From the NCBI GenBank assembly GCA_902496375.1, contig CABVAS010000072.1:1-7641 (forward strand): a stretch of DNA of 7,641 nucleotides. The letters run 5' to 3'. This DNA is from an uncultured Collinsella sp. (GTDB taxonomy: Bacteria > Actinomycetota > Coriobacteriia > Coriobacteriales > Coriobacteriaceae). Position numbers and translations under genes: made by a program. Each line of letters opens with the position of its first letter. The stretch's first letter is position 1. Below are positions 1 through 6,413 of the stretch, in pieces. The notes under the pieces are model-generated. The model saw only the letters and a program-made list of their open reading frames with translations. It did not search any database and was not told the DNA's origin.

Positions 1-15
1 GAGTTCCTGGCCTAA
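1..15 (+). CDS. 3' end of an upstream gene, possibly prfB (release factor 2)
   Basis: Frame 1 reads Glu-Phe-Leu-Ala and then a TAA stop. Four residues cannot identify a protein. The suggestion of prfB rests on context: prfB commonly sits immediately before ftsE-ftsX in Actinobacteria, and release factor 2 proteins often end in a short acidic/hydrophobic helix of this type. A small hairpin (AGACGA at 20-25 with TCGTCT at 35-40) and an intrinsic terminator at 62-97 follow directly, as expected after the end of a transcription unit. It could equally be any other gene, or not coding. Confidence 0.3.
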   Translation, partial: EFLA

Positions 16-61
16 GGCAAGACGAGGCAAAGTATCGTCTCAACAACCACATCCAAGCCAG

Positions 62-97
62 AACAGGGGTATCCCCAAAGAGGGCGCCCCTGTTTTT
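62..97 (+). terminator. Rho-independent terminator of the upstream unit
   Basis: AACAGGGG (62-69) pairs with CCCCTGTT (87-94). The 17-base loop can itself form a short inner stem, CCC at 74-76 with GGG at 82-84. The right arm runs into a T tract (93-97). The position, some 50 bases after a TAA stop and far before ftsE, fits termination of rightward transcription entering the window. Confidence 0.75.
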
Positions 98-179
98 GTT
101 GAATTTAAATTAGAGTCCTGCCAAGCAAAGGTCCCATGGGGAAACGGGCCCATCCCAACAAAGTGCAATTCAGACCCTT

Positions 180-210
180 CCAACTTTGTATGCGCAGCAT
201 CTCAAGTTGG
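180..210 (+). other. Small nested hairpin
   Basis: CCAACTT (180-186) is complementary to AAGTTGG (204-210). Inside it, ATGC (190-193) is complementary to GCAT (197-200) around a GCA triloop, with symmetric 3-base internal loops. The fold is about 31 nt long. There is no T tract, so it is not an ordinary terminator. It could be part of a structured leader or of a repeat unit that includes the larger palindrome. Confidence 0.45.
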
Positions 211-230
211 TGCGTCGGCCCCATAGTAGC

Positions 231-367
231 CGCAGGCCGGGCGCAGGGTTACCTCCCAAATCTTTCCGCAGCGCATGGCCGGCGTTTGTCCGCAGCTCCG
301 CAGGAGCAGGACAAATGCCGGCCATGCGCGAGGACGATTTGGGAGGTAACCCTGCGCCCGGTCGGTG
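231..367. repeat. Long near-perfect palindrome (putative dispersed intergenic repeat or MITE-like element)
   Basis: The outer arms 237-262 and 336-361 are perfect reverse complements over 26 bases, weakly extendable to 231 and 367. After a small internal loop, 271-283 and 317-329 pair perfectly over 13 bp. A G.T wobble (284/316) and 7 bp (285-291 with 309-315) follow, then a 5-bp tip GCTCC/GGAGC (295-299, 303-307) with loop GCA. Almost all of about 137 nt is therefore in one hairpin. It has no T tract and encodes nothing credible. Such structures are typical of REP/MITE-type repeats, cruciform-forming sites or stable RNA hairpins. No clear target-site duplication was found; GTCGG occurs at 214-218 and again at 361-365 but is too short to count. 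Confidence 0.85.
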
Positions 368-412
368 AGACCCAAACCCCGTCATGCTTCTTATGTGCAG
401 CAAAGCTAATGC

Positions 413-421
413 TGCTAAAAT
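413..421 (+). promoter_or_regulatory. Possible extended -10 promoter for ftsEX
   Basis: TGCTAAAAT is a good extended -10 element (TG, one base, then TAAAAT at 416-421). It would start transcription near 428 and leave a leader of roughly 40 nt before ftsE. No convincing -35 box lies 16-18 bases upstream, so the call rests on the extended -10 alone. Confidence 0.3.
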
Positions 422-466
422 ACAAAGCGCTCATGTAGTTTAAACGCACGACGATAAGGAGCACCA

Positions 467-1687
467 GTGGGTAACCACTTCCGTACCTCCGGTGCGGGCG
501 ATGATGCCCCCAAGACGCAGGCAGGCGTCCAGGGCAGTCGTTTCGCCACTCCGGATTCAGAGGGCCAGCCTGTTGCTCAGGCCCCCGCTCAGCCGGCAGA
601 TCAGGCACAGCCGGCATCCGATCCCTTTGCCTACAATCCAACCAGCGATGTCGCGCTTTCCGGCACGGCGGGTTTTGAGCCCGTTCAGGCCGTGACCGCT
701 CGCGTGGAGCAGCCTCAGGCTGGTGCCGCCACGCCGCAGCCTACCATGGCCGGCATTCCCGACCCCTTGGCCCCTGCGACGCCGGCTCCTCAGCCTGCGC
801 AGTCCGGTCTCTTTGCCGCTATTCCCGACCCCACGCAGCCTGCTGCCCCGGTGGTCGAGAGCGATCAGGCAGCCGAGGTCGCAAGCCTCGATAACGCGCT
901 CAACAACCCCGATTTTACGTCGGTGTTTGCGCCCATCGATCCGCAGGCCAGCCGCAAGAAGATGGCCAAGCAGGCCGGTGTCGAGCCCGTCATCCTTATG
1001 GAGCATGTCACCAAGATCTATCCGGCACAGCCTAACAAGCCTGCACTCGACGACATCAACATCGAGATCTATCCGGGCGAGTTCGTCTTCCTGGTCGGTC
1101 ACTCCGGCTCGGGTAAGACCACGCTGCTGTCGACGCTCAACCGCGACGTCAAGCCGACGAGCGGCCGCATCCTGGTTGCCGGTCAGGACCTCATGAAGAT
1201 CAAGAACCGTAAGGTTCCGTTCCTGCGCCGCCAGATTGGCGCCGTGTTCCAGGACTTTAAGCTTCTGCCGCAAAAGACCGCCTACGAAAACGTGGCGTTT
1301 GCCCTGCAGTGCATCGGCAAGCCCAAGGGCGTCATTCGCAGCCAGGTGCCCGAGGTGCTGCGTCTGGTCGGTCTGGCCGATCAGATGGACTCGCTGCCCG
1401 ACCAGCTTTCCGGTGGCGAGCAGCAGCGCGTTGCCGTCGCCCGTGCTATGGTCAACCGTCCGCCGCTGCTGATCTGCGACGAGCCCACGGGCAACCTCGA
1501 CCCGGCGATCTCGCTGGGCATCATGAAGCTGCTTGAGCGTATTAACCGCACCGGCACCACCGTGATCGTCGCCACGCACGACCGCGAGATGGTCGATAGC
1601 ATGCACCGTCGCGTGATCGCTCTCGAGGGCGGCCACGTCATCCGCGACCAGGAGAGGGGAGGTTACGGCAACTATGGCACCAACTAA
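467..1687 (+). CDS. ftsE: FtsE, cell-division ABC transporter ATPase with a long N-terminal extension
   Basis: FtsE is the cytoplasmic ATPase of the FtsEX complex, which couples ATP hydrolysis to activation of peptidoglycan hydrolases at the septum. The ABC domain occupies about residues 175-395 of 406. It shows Walker A GHSGSGKTT (211-219), Q-loop Gln262, signature LSGGEQQ (314-320), Walker B LLICDEP (334-340, catalytic Glu339), D-loop NLD (343-345) and switch His371. All catalytic residues are present. The first ~174 residues are Pro/Ala/Gln-rich and probably disordered, with IPDP at 97-100 and again at 119-122. Escherichia coli FtsE is about 222 residues and lacks this part. The GTG start is supported by AAGGAG at 456-461, five bases upstream, and the extension is in frame without a break. 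ftsX overlaps the 3' end, so translation is probably coupled. Confidence 0.95.
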   Translation: MGNHFRTSGAGDDAPKTQAGVQGSRFATPDSEGQPVAQAPAQPADQAQPASDPFAYNPTSDVALSGTAGFEPVQAVTARVEQPQAGAATPQPTMAGIPDPLAPATPAPQPAQSGLFAAIPDPTQPAAPVVESDQAAEVASLDNALNNPDFTSVFAPIDPQASRKKMAKQAGVEPVILMEHVTKIYPAQPNKPALDDINIEIYPGEFVFLVGHSGSGKTTLLSTLNRDVKPTSGRILVAGQDLMKIKNRKVPFLRRQIGAVFQDFKLLPQKTAYENVAFALQCIGKPKGVIRSQVPEVLRLVGLADQMDSLPDQLSGGEQQRVAVARAMVNRPPLLICDEPTGNLDPAISLGIMKLLERINRTGTTVIVATHDREMVDSMHRRVIALEGGHVIRDQERGGYGNYGTN

Positions 1688-2594
1688 CGTGGGCTACTCC
1701 TTCAAAGAGGCAATCAGCCACTTCTTCCGTAACTGGACTACCTCGCTCGGCGCCGTCATCACGATCTTCCTTTCGCTGTTTATCATCGGCCTGTTCATCA
1801 TGGGCTCTGCGATGCTGAACTCCGTGATCGGCACCGTCGAGGATCAGGTTGTCATCAACGCGTTCATTAGTGATGACGCCGATCAGGCCGATGTTCAGGC
1901 TTTTGAGGCCGAGCTTAAGACGTGGAATAACGTCAAGTCCGTGACCTATAAGGACAAGGACGACGCGCTGGCCGAGTATACGAGCAAGATGTCGGGCAAC
2001 GCCGACGCCACCATGAGCGCGCTCGATGGCCAGAACCCGCTGCCGGCTTCCTTCGCTATTGAGATGGACGATCCGTCCAAGGTCGAGAGCACGGCAAAGA
2101 AGCTCAAGAAGGATGCCGATTTCCAGAAGATCGCGGATGACGGCGACGTCAACGCGAGCGTGCTGTACGGCCAGGAGGAAGTGAGCCGCCTGTTCCAGGT
2201 GACCAACTACATCCGCATCGCCGCCGTGGTGCTCGTTGGTCTTCTGACCTTTATCGCATTCATCTTCATCAACAACACGATTCGCCTGTCCATCACGGCG
2301 CGTCGTCGTGAGATTGCGATTATGCGTCTGGTCGGCGCCAGCAACGGCTTCATTCGTGGCCCGTTTATCACCGAGGGCGTGCTGCAGGCCATTTTGGGCT
2401 CGCTGCTTTCCATCGGCGTTCTGGAGCTGCTGCGCAATCTGATGATCCCGCGTCTGCAGGAGAGCATCGGCTGGATGTCGTTTGCCCTGCCGATGCAGTA
2501 CTACCTGGTGACCTATGCTGCGCTGATTCTGGTCGGCGTGATTATTGGTCTCTTTGGTTCTGCCATCGCCATGCGCCGCTACCTGCGCGTGTAG
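1674..2594 (+). CDS. ftsX: FtsX, cell-division ABC transporter permease
   Basis: FtsX is the membrane partner of FtsE; its extracellular domain recruits and switches on a peptidoglycan hydrolase at the division site. The 306-residue protein has family architecture: a short cytoplasmic N-terminus, TM1 (about 25-48), an extracellular domain (about 50-178) and three more helices (about 179-200, 234-255, 278-298). The cytoplasmic segment after TM2 carries the conserved ITARRREIAIMRLVGAS stretch (207-223), typical of FtsX/MacB-type permeases and the likely FtsE contact. The ATG overlaps the ftsE 3' end by 14 bases, and GGGGAGG (1656-1662) lies 11 bases upstream inside ftsE. No cognate hydrolase of the PcsB or RipC type is encoded next to it in this window. 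A terminator follows directly. Confidence 0.95.
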   Translation: MAPTNVGYSFKEAISHFFRNWTTSLGAVITIFLSLFIIGLFIMGSAMLNSVIGTVEDQVVINAFISDDADQADVQAFEAELKTWNNVKSVTYKDKDDALAEYTSKMSGNADATMSALDGQNPLPASFAIEMDDPSKVESTAKKLKKDADFQKIADDGDVNASVLYGQEEVSRLFQVTNYIRIAAVVLVGLLTFIAFIFINNTIRLSITARRREIAIMRLVGASNGFIRGPFITEGVLQAILGSLLSIGVLELLRNLMIPRLQESIGWMSFALPMQYYLVTYAALILVGVIIGLFGSAIAMRRYLRV

Positions 2595-2618
2595 GCATGC
2601 TTGGAATTCATCCCTTCC

Positions 2619-2652
2619 AACGGGTCGTCTCTTATGGGGCGGCCCGTTTTTT
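2619..2652 (+). terminator. Rho-independent terminator of ftsEX
   Basis: AACGGGTCG (2619-2627) pairs with CGGCCCGTT (2640-2648) with one T.G wobble and a 12-base loop, and runs into six Ts (2647-2652). It lies 24 bases after the ftsX stop. A competing weaker hairpin, TTGGAA (2601-2606) with TTCCAA (2615-2620), shares its first two bases. Confidence 0.9.
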
Positions 2653-2729
2653 GATCCCTAGGGGACGGCAGGAAAGCGAATCATTTGGGTAGACTCTTTG
2701 GAGTTCGCAATCGATAGTTAGGAGGCGCC

Positions 2730-4865
2730 ATGGGGCGCAATAACAAGCATAAGCGTGGAGCTCGCAATCAGCGCGGGCCGGTGCGCAGCGAACGCCGTCC
2801 GAGCCTGACCGGGCGCGTGCAGCTCCATGAGCATAGCGCCTACGTTGTAACCGAAAACGGCGACTACAAGGTCATGGGCCGCGGTAAGCGCGAGATCATG
2901 GATGGCGATACCGTTGCCGTGAGCATTAAGAACAGCCCGCACGGTGAGCGGCGCGCCGTGATCGAAAGCGTGGTTGAGCGTGCAGCCATAAGCGTGGTGG
3001 GCACGTACCAGACCGCCGGTCCGCTCGGTGTGATCGAGCCGCTCGATTCGCGTCTGAAGGCCGACTTCTTCATTCTGCCCGAGGATACCTCGGCGGATCG
3101 TCTGGGCGTCCACCCGGGTGATGCCGTTGTCGCGCGCATTTTGACCTACCCGACGCGCCTGGAATCGGGCACCGTGACGATCGAACGCCGCATTGGCGGA
3201 GATGACGCGCCCGATTTGGGCGTTCAATACGTGATGGCGCGTTACGGCTATACCGATAGCTATCCCGAGGCCGCGCTGGACGAGGCCGAGGGGCTTTCGC
3301 TCGATGTGTCCGCGGCGCTTAAGGACCCGCTCCGCCGCGATCTGCGCGACCGCTTTGTCATCACGATCGACCCGGTCGACGCGCGCGACTTTGACGATGC
3401 CATTTCGCTTGAGCGCACGCCCGAGGGTGGCTACAAGCTGGGTGTGCATATCGCTGACGTTTCTCACTATGTGGCTTGGGACGGGCATATCGATCTTGAG
3501 GCTCGCCATCGTACGACATCGGTGTATCTGGCCGATCGCGTGCTTCCCATGCTGCCCGAACGCCTGTCCTGTGACCTATGCTCTCTTCGCCCTGACGAGG
3601 ACCGTCTTGCGTTTACCGTTGACATTGAGCTCGATGCGCAGGGTCGCGTGCGGCATTACGATCCGTACCCCAGCGTGATTCGCTCGCGTGTGCGTATGGA
3701 CTATGACGGCGCCGAGGCGCTGCTGGTGCGTGCCGACGCTGTTGAGTATTCGGTGCTGGAAGGCGCCGCTGAGGATGTTGCGGCTGCTGAGGCCTCGCGC
3801 GAGGAGGCGCTTGAGCGCGGTCTTGCGTGCGAGGAAACTGCTCGCGGCTATAACGTCGACCTCGGCGATTTCCTTGTCGCCGCCAACGAACTCGCCGAAC
3901 TTCGCCGTCGTATTCGTCGTGCCCGCGGCTCAGTCGATTTTGACACGGCCGAGATTCGCGCTCTATTGGATGAGGACGGAGTGCCCGTGCAGATTGTGGC
4001 GCGCGAGCGTTCGTGTGCCACGTCGCTTATCGAGGAAGCCATGCTACTCGCCAACGAGTGCGTTGCAGAGTGGCTGGCAGACCGTGATATCGAGGCCTGC
4101 TATCGCGTGCATGAGGATCCGAGCCCCGATAGCCTGCACGGTGCCGCCGTTGCGCTGGCGCAGCTAGGCATCATCGACGATCGCCGTGCTGCCGGTATCG
4201 CCCTGGGGAGTCCCGATGAGCTACAGGCTGCAGTTGATGCTGCCGCCGGTACGGCCAACGCACCGCTCGTCAACACGCTGCTTCTGCGCAGCATGCAGCG
4301 CGCACTGTACAAGCCGCGCAACGAGGGTCACTTTGCGCTCGCCGCGCCGTGCTACTGTCACTTTACGAGTCCCATCCGTCGCTACCCCGATCTGGTGGTG
4401 CACCGCGTGCTCAAACTGCAGTTGGCCTATGAACAGCTCGGCGGCAAGGACGCCCTGGTCCGTACGCCGCGGCTGATCGGCAAGGGGCGCGAGTCGCTGC
4501 CGCGCATTCTGCCGCAGATCTGCCGCGCATGCAGCGATGCGGAGCGTGCGGCCGATGCCGCCAGCCATGCGACGCAAAAGATCAAGATTGCCCAGTACTA
4601 TGAGGACCGTCTGGGCGAGCGCTATGCCGGAACCGTCTCGTGGGTTAGCAGCATGGGCCTCTTTGTGCGCTTGGACCTGACGCAGGTCGAAGGCTTGGTT
4701 TCGATCAAGAGCCTGGGCAACGAGTGGTTCGAGTTCGACGAGGATGCGCTTACGCTGACGGGCGCCGACACGGGGACTCGCTATGAACTGGGCCAGCGCG
4801 TGATTATCGAGGTCTCGCGCGTCAATACCACGCGTGGGCACTTGGACTTTAAGCTTATCCATTAG
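2730..4865 (+). CDS. rnr: Ribonuclease R (RNase II/R family 3'-5' exoribonuclease)
   Basis: This is a processive, hydrolytic 3'-5' exoribonuclease that degrades structured RNA and takes part in mRNA and rRNA turnover and, with tmRNA, decay of non-stop messages. The 711 residues show a short basic N-terminus (1-22), two cold-shock-like OB domains (about 25-155), the RNB catalytic domain (about 200-560) and a C-terminal S1 domain (about 628-711). The catalytic motif DPVDARDFDDA (214-224) provides the metal-binding Asp214, Asp220, Asp222 and Asp223. The motif HFTSPIRRYPDLVVHR (544-559) is also intact. It ends at the S1 domain without the Lys-rich tail of the Escherichia coli enzyme (about 813 residues). 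An Ala/Glu-rich stretch at about 335-372 looks longer than usual. AGGAGG (2720-2725) lies four bases before the ATG. It stands as its own unit between two terminator-like hairpins. Confidence 0.95.
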   Translation: MGRNNKHKRGARNQRGPVRSERRPSLTGRVQLHEHSAYVVTENGDYKVMGRGKREIMDGDTVAVSIKNSPHGERRAVIESVVERAAISVVGTYQTAGPLGVIEPLDSRLKADFFILPEDTSADRLGVHPGDAVVARILTYPTRLESGTVTIERRIGGDDAPDLGVQYVMARYGYTDSYPEAALDEAEGLSLDVSAALKDPLRRDLRDRFVITIDPVDARDFDDAISLERTPEGGYKLGVHIADVSHYVAWDGHIDLEARHRTTSVYLADRVLPMLPERLSCDLCSLRPDEDRLAFTVDIELDAQGRVRHYDPYPSVIRSRVRMDYDGAEALLVRADAVEYSVLEGAAEDVAAAEASREEALERGLACEETARGYNVDLGDFLVAANELAELRRRIRRARGSVDFDTAEIRALLDEDGVPVQIVARERSCATSLIEEAMLLANECVAEWLADRDIEACYRVHEDPSPDSLHGAAVALAQLGIIDDRRAAGIALGSPDELQAAVDAAAGTANAPLVNTLLLRSMQRALYKPRNEGHFALAAPCYCHFTSPIRRYPDLVVHRVLKLQLAYEQLGGKDALVRTPRLIGKGRESLPRILPQICRACSDAERAADAASHATQKIKIAQYYEDRLGERYAGTVSWVSSMGLFVRLDLTQVEGLVSIKSLGNEWFEFDEDALTLTGADTGTRYELGQRVIIEVSRVNTTRGHLDFKLIH

Positions 4866-4890
4866 CCAAATCTCGACTCATGGCGGGAGA

Positions 4891-4922
4891 GCGGAGGGCG
4901 GTCTTTCGGGGCCGCCCTCCGC
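4891..4922 (+). terminator. Strong GC hairpin after rnr, probable terminator
   Basis: GCGGAGGGCGG (4891-4901) and CCGCCCTCCGC (4912-4922) form a perfect 11-bp stem with a 10-base loop, 25 bases after the rnr stop. Only a short ATTT follows, so the U tract is weak. Termination may be incomplete, or the hairpin may instead protect the 3' end of the message. Confidence 0.65.
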
Positions 4923-4980
4923 ATTTGGATCATGGCTACCTTGCCGTCTGCTCGGCCGCCCGCTTACCTGCTATTTGAGA

Positions 4981-5025
4981 GGTAAAACCTACCAAAATAA
5001 ACCTGTCCCTTTTTGGCAGGTTTAC
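4981..5025. promoter_or_regulatory. Repeat cluster before the recombinase: candidate operator or recombination site
   Basis: The 13-mer AAACCTACCAAAA (4985-4997) recurs in inverted orientation at 5011-5023 (reverse complement AAACCTGCCAAAA) with a single difference and a 13-base spacer. A third, partial direct copy, AAACCTGTCC, starts at 4999, and its AAACCTG also pairs perfectly with CAGGTTT (5017-5023). TTGAGA (4975-4980) could be a -35 box, with a poor AT-rich -10 inside the cluster. Known resolvase sites consist of inverted ~12-bp half-sites with variable spacers beside the resolvase gene, so binding by the adjacent recombinase is a reasonable inference. An unrelated repressor or an RNA hairpin are the alternatives. 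Confidence 0.55.
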
Positions 5026-5042
5026 AAGAAAGCGGGGATGAG

Positions 5043-5648
5043 ATGGCGACGGTGTATGGTTATGCGCGGGTGAGTTCGCGCGATCAGAATCTTAATCGGC
5101 AGCTGGATGCGCTGGGCGCCTATGGCGTGGGCTCGGCGAATATTTATGCCGACCATGCGAGCGGCAAGGACTTCGATCGACCGCGCTATCGCGAGCTGCT
5201 GCACGTCCTGGGAGACGGGGACGTGCTGGTGGTGCTTTCTATCGACCGACTTGGTCGTAATTACTCCGAGATTCTTGAGGAATGGCGACGCATTACCAAG
5301 GAGCTCGGGGTTGCCATTGTGGTGTTGGACATGCCATTGCTTGACACGCGCGCCAGGGCAAGCGGCACGCCGGATGTGACCAATACCCTGATTGCCGATA
5401 TTGTGCTGCAACTGCTGAGCTACGTGGCGCAGGTGGAGCGCGAGAATATCCATCGGCGCCAGGCGGAGGGAATTGCAGCGGCGCGGGCGCGAGGGGTTCG
5501 TTTCGGTCGACCTCGCAAGCCGTGCCCTCCTCAGTTTGATCTGGTACGCGATAGCTATGAGGCGGGCGATATTACCCGCAGCCAGGCAGCAAAGTGCCTG
5601 GGCGTGTGCGTGGGGACGTTCGATCGCTGGATGCGCGAGGCGGGGTAG
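5043..5648 (+). CDS. Small serine recombinase (resolvase/invertase family)
   Basis: The 201-residue protein belongs to the small serine recombinases related to gamma-delta resolvase and Hin/Gin invertases, which cut and rejoin DNA at paired sites through a serine-phosphate link. The catalytic domain begins YGYARVSS with nucleophile Ser11 and Arg9. DRLGR (68-72) supplies the further active-site arginines. The long E-helix and arm region span about 118-157 and include YVAQVERENI (127-136). A C-terminal helix-turn-helix follows (about 162-200). Length and motifs are complete. The ATG at 5043 is chosen because GGGGA (5034-5038) lies just upstream and family members start MATVYGYARVS; an in-frame TTG at 5013 falls inside the upstream repeat cluster. 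No transposase or partner inverted repeat is seen nearby, so whether it is an invertase, a resolvase or an orphan copy is open. Confidence 0.93.
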   Translation: MATVYGYARVSSRDQNLNRQLDALGAYGVGSANIYADHASGKDFDRPRYRELLHVLGDGDVLVVLSIDRLGRNYSEILEEWRRITKELGVAIVVLDMPLLDTRARASGTPDVTNTLIADIVLQLLSYVAQVERENIHRRQAEGIAAARARGVRFGRPRKPCPPQFDLVRDSYEAGDITRSQAAKCLGVCVGTFDRWMREAG

Positions 5649-5738
5649 GGGTTTGCGTCGCTTTGTCGCTTCCTGTTGCGATTCAAATTTTGATACGGTG
5701 GCGATGTCATTCGGGGCTACACTCGCTGATATTCAAAA

Positions 5739-5745
5739 AAGGAGG
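5739..5745 (+). promoter_or_regulatory. Ribosome binding site that fixes the TTG start of the VanZ-like gene
   Basis: AAGGAGG preceded by an A tract is the strongest Shine-Dalgarno match in this part of the window. Seven bases separate it from TTG at 5753, and no ATG or GTG in the frame is better placed. Confidence 0.8.
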
Positions 5746-5752
5746 TAGGCCC

Positions 5753-6334
5753 TTGGCGCGCGTAAAACAAATAATCGGATGGACCGCGATCGTTCTGTTC
5801 GCTGCAACGCTGGCGGGCATCTGGGTGCTGACGGAGCAAAATGCGGTGGAGACGTCGTTGCTGAGCGAGTCCACCGCGCGTGTGGTGGAGGGTCAGGCTA
5901 CGGGCGTACAGGCTGCCGATGTCGCGGGTGAAGCTCAGGCCGAGAACGGGATGACAGGGGGCACCGATTCGGCTGCTTCGAATGTCCGGTCTGGCCGACT
6001 TGCTTCCATTCGCATGTGGGTGGGCACGAACGTCCGTCGCGTTGCCCATACCGTAGAGTTTTTCTTCGTCGGATTGTTCGCCTCGGTGGTCGTGGTTTGC
6101 TTTTCCAGGCGTCCGTGGAGCGTATGCTCCCGTTGCGTGCCCGTATTGCTCTTTTGCGCCGCCTGCTCCGTTGGCGATCAGGTACATAAGATCTTTGTTC
6201 CCGGCAGGCATTTCGACGTTATCGATTTAGGATTCGATGCTGCGGGCTATGTCACCGCCATGCTGTTGGTATTGCTGGCAGCGGCGTTGGTGCGCCATGT
6301 GACTCGGCCGATCGGCGCCCATGCGAGGCGCTAG
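5753..6334 (+). CDS. VanZ-like membrane protein
   Basis: The 193-residue protein shows the VanZ-like signature. RRVAHTVEFFFVG (95-107) has the conserved His99 and Glu102. GDQVHKIFVPGRHFDVIDLG (141-160) and the following FDAAG (161-165) match the family's D-Q-x-x-x-FVPGR-x-x-D-x-x-D pattern. Four membrane helices are likely (about 7-27, 100-117, 126-140, 164-181). VanZ of the vanA cluster gives low-level teicoplanin resistance by an unclear mechanism; most chromosomal homologues have no assigned role, and resistance should not be assumed here. The start is TTG at 5753, fixed by AAGGAGG (5739-5745) seven bases upstream; longer in-frame starts reach back into the recombinase gene and lack such a site. 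An Ala/Gly/Ser-rich loop of about 65 residues (30-94) separates helices 1 and 2, which looks longer than usual. Confidence 0.85.
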   Translation: MARVKQIIGWTAIVLFAATLAGIWVLTEQNAVETSLLSESTARVVEGQATGVQAADVAGEAQAENGMTGGTDSAASNVRSGRLASIRMWVGTNVRRVAHTVEFFFVGLFASVVVVCFSRRPWSVCSRCVPVLLFCAACSVGDQVHKIFVPGRHFDVIDLGFDAAGYVTAMLLVLLAAALVRHVTRPIGAHARR

Positions 6335-6413
6335 CCGGTAACAAACCCGTTTCTGATAATGCGACCTTGTTGAATTATTTTGTGTCGCGCGTATTTCCGA
6401 GCGGTCGGATTTG

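Larger units (their letters stand above)
98..455. other. Long intergenic region before ftsE with no credible gene
   Basis: Short open frames occur on both strands, but none has a good ribosome binding site or a recognisable product. The frames across 231-367 give nearly the same peptide on both strands (ending in LGGNPAPG), which is what a palindrome produces rather than what a gene does. What the region holds is structure: a nested hairpin at 180-210, the long palindrome at 231-367, a small GCAGCA/TGCTGC hairpin at 397-415, and a possible promoter for ftsE near 413-421. Confidence 0.7.

Noticed and set aside
136..438. Open frames of 60-130 residues on both strands across the palindrome (also 170-403 and 249-641 minus, 186-368 plus)
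   Set aside because: Both strands give almost the same peptide because the DNA is self-complementary; there is no good ribosome binding site and no recognisable domain.
557..1636. A 359-residue open frame on the minus strand opposite ftsE
   Set aside because: It is fully antisense to an ABC ATPase with all motifs intact; its composition (Arg/Leu/Gly/His-rich) is what GC-rich codon bias produces on the opposite strand.
2656..2663. Palindrome CCCTAGGG after the ftsEX terminator
   Set aside because: An eight-base palindrome is expected by chance and nothing around it suggests a function.
2718..3509. Minus-strand open frame of 263 residues opposite rnr, and a similar one at 4221-4862
   Set aside because: Both are antisense to clearly coding RNase R sequence and show no domain of their own.
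5013..5042. Upstream in-frame TTG start for the recombinase, adding ten residues
   Set aside because: It lies inside the inverted repeat cluster and lacks a ribosome binding site; the ATG at 5043 has one and gives the family's normal N-terminus.
5690..5723. TTGATA (5690-5695) and TACACT (5718-5723) as a promoter for the VanZ-like gene
   Set aside because: The spacing is 22 bases, outside the usual 16-18, so I did not call a promoter.
5594..5752. Longer N-terminus for the VanZ-like protein starting within the recombinase gene
   Set aside because: The added residues resemble no VanZ protein and overlap the recombinase; the strong AAGGAGG at 5739-5745 supports the TTG at 5753.
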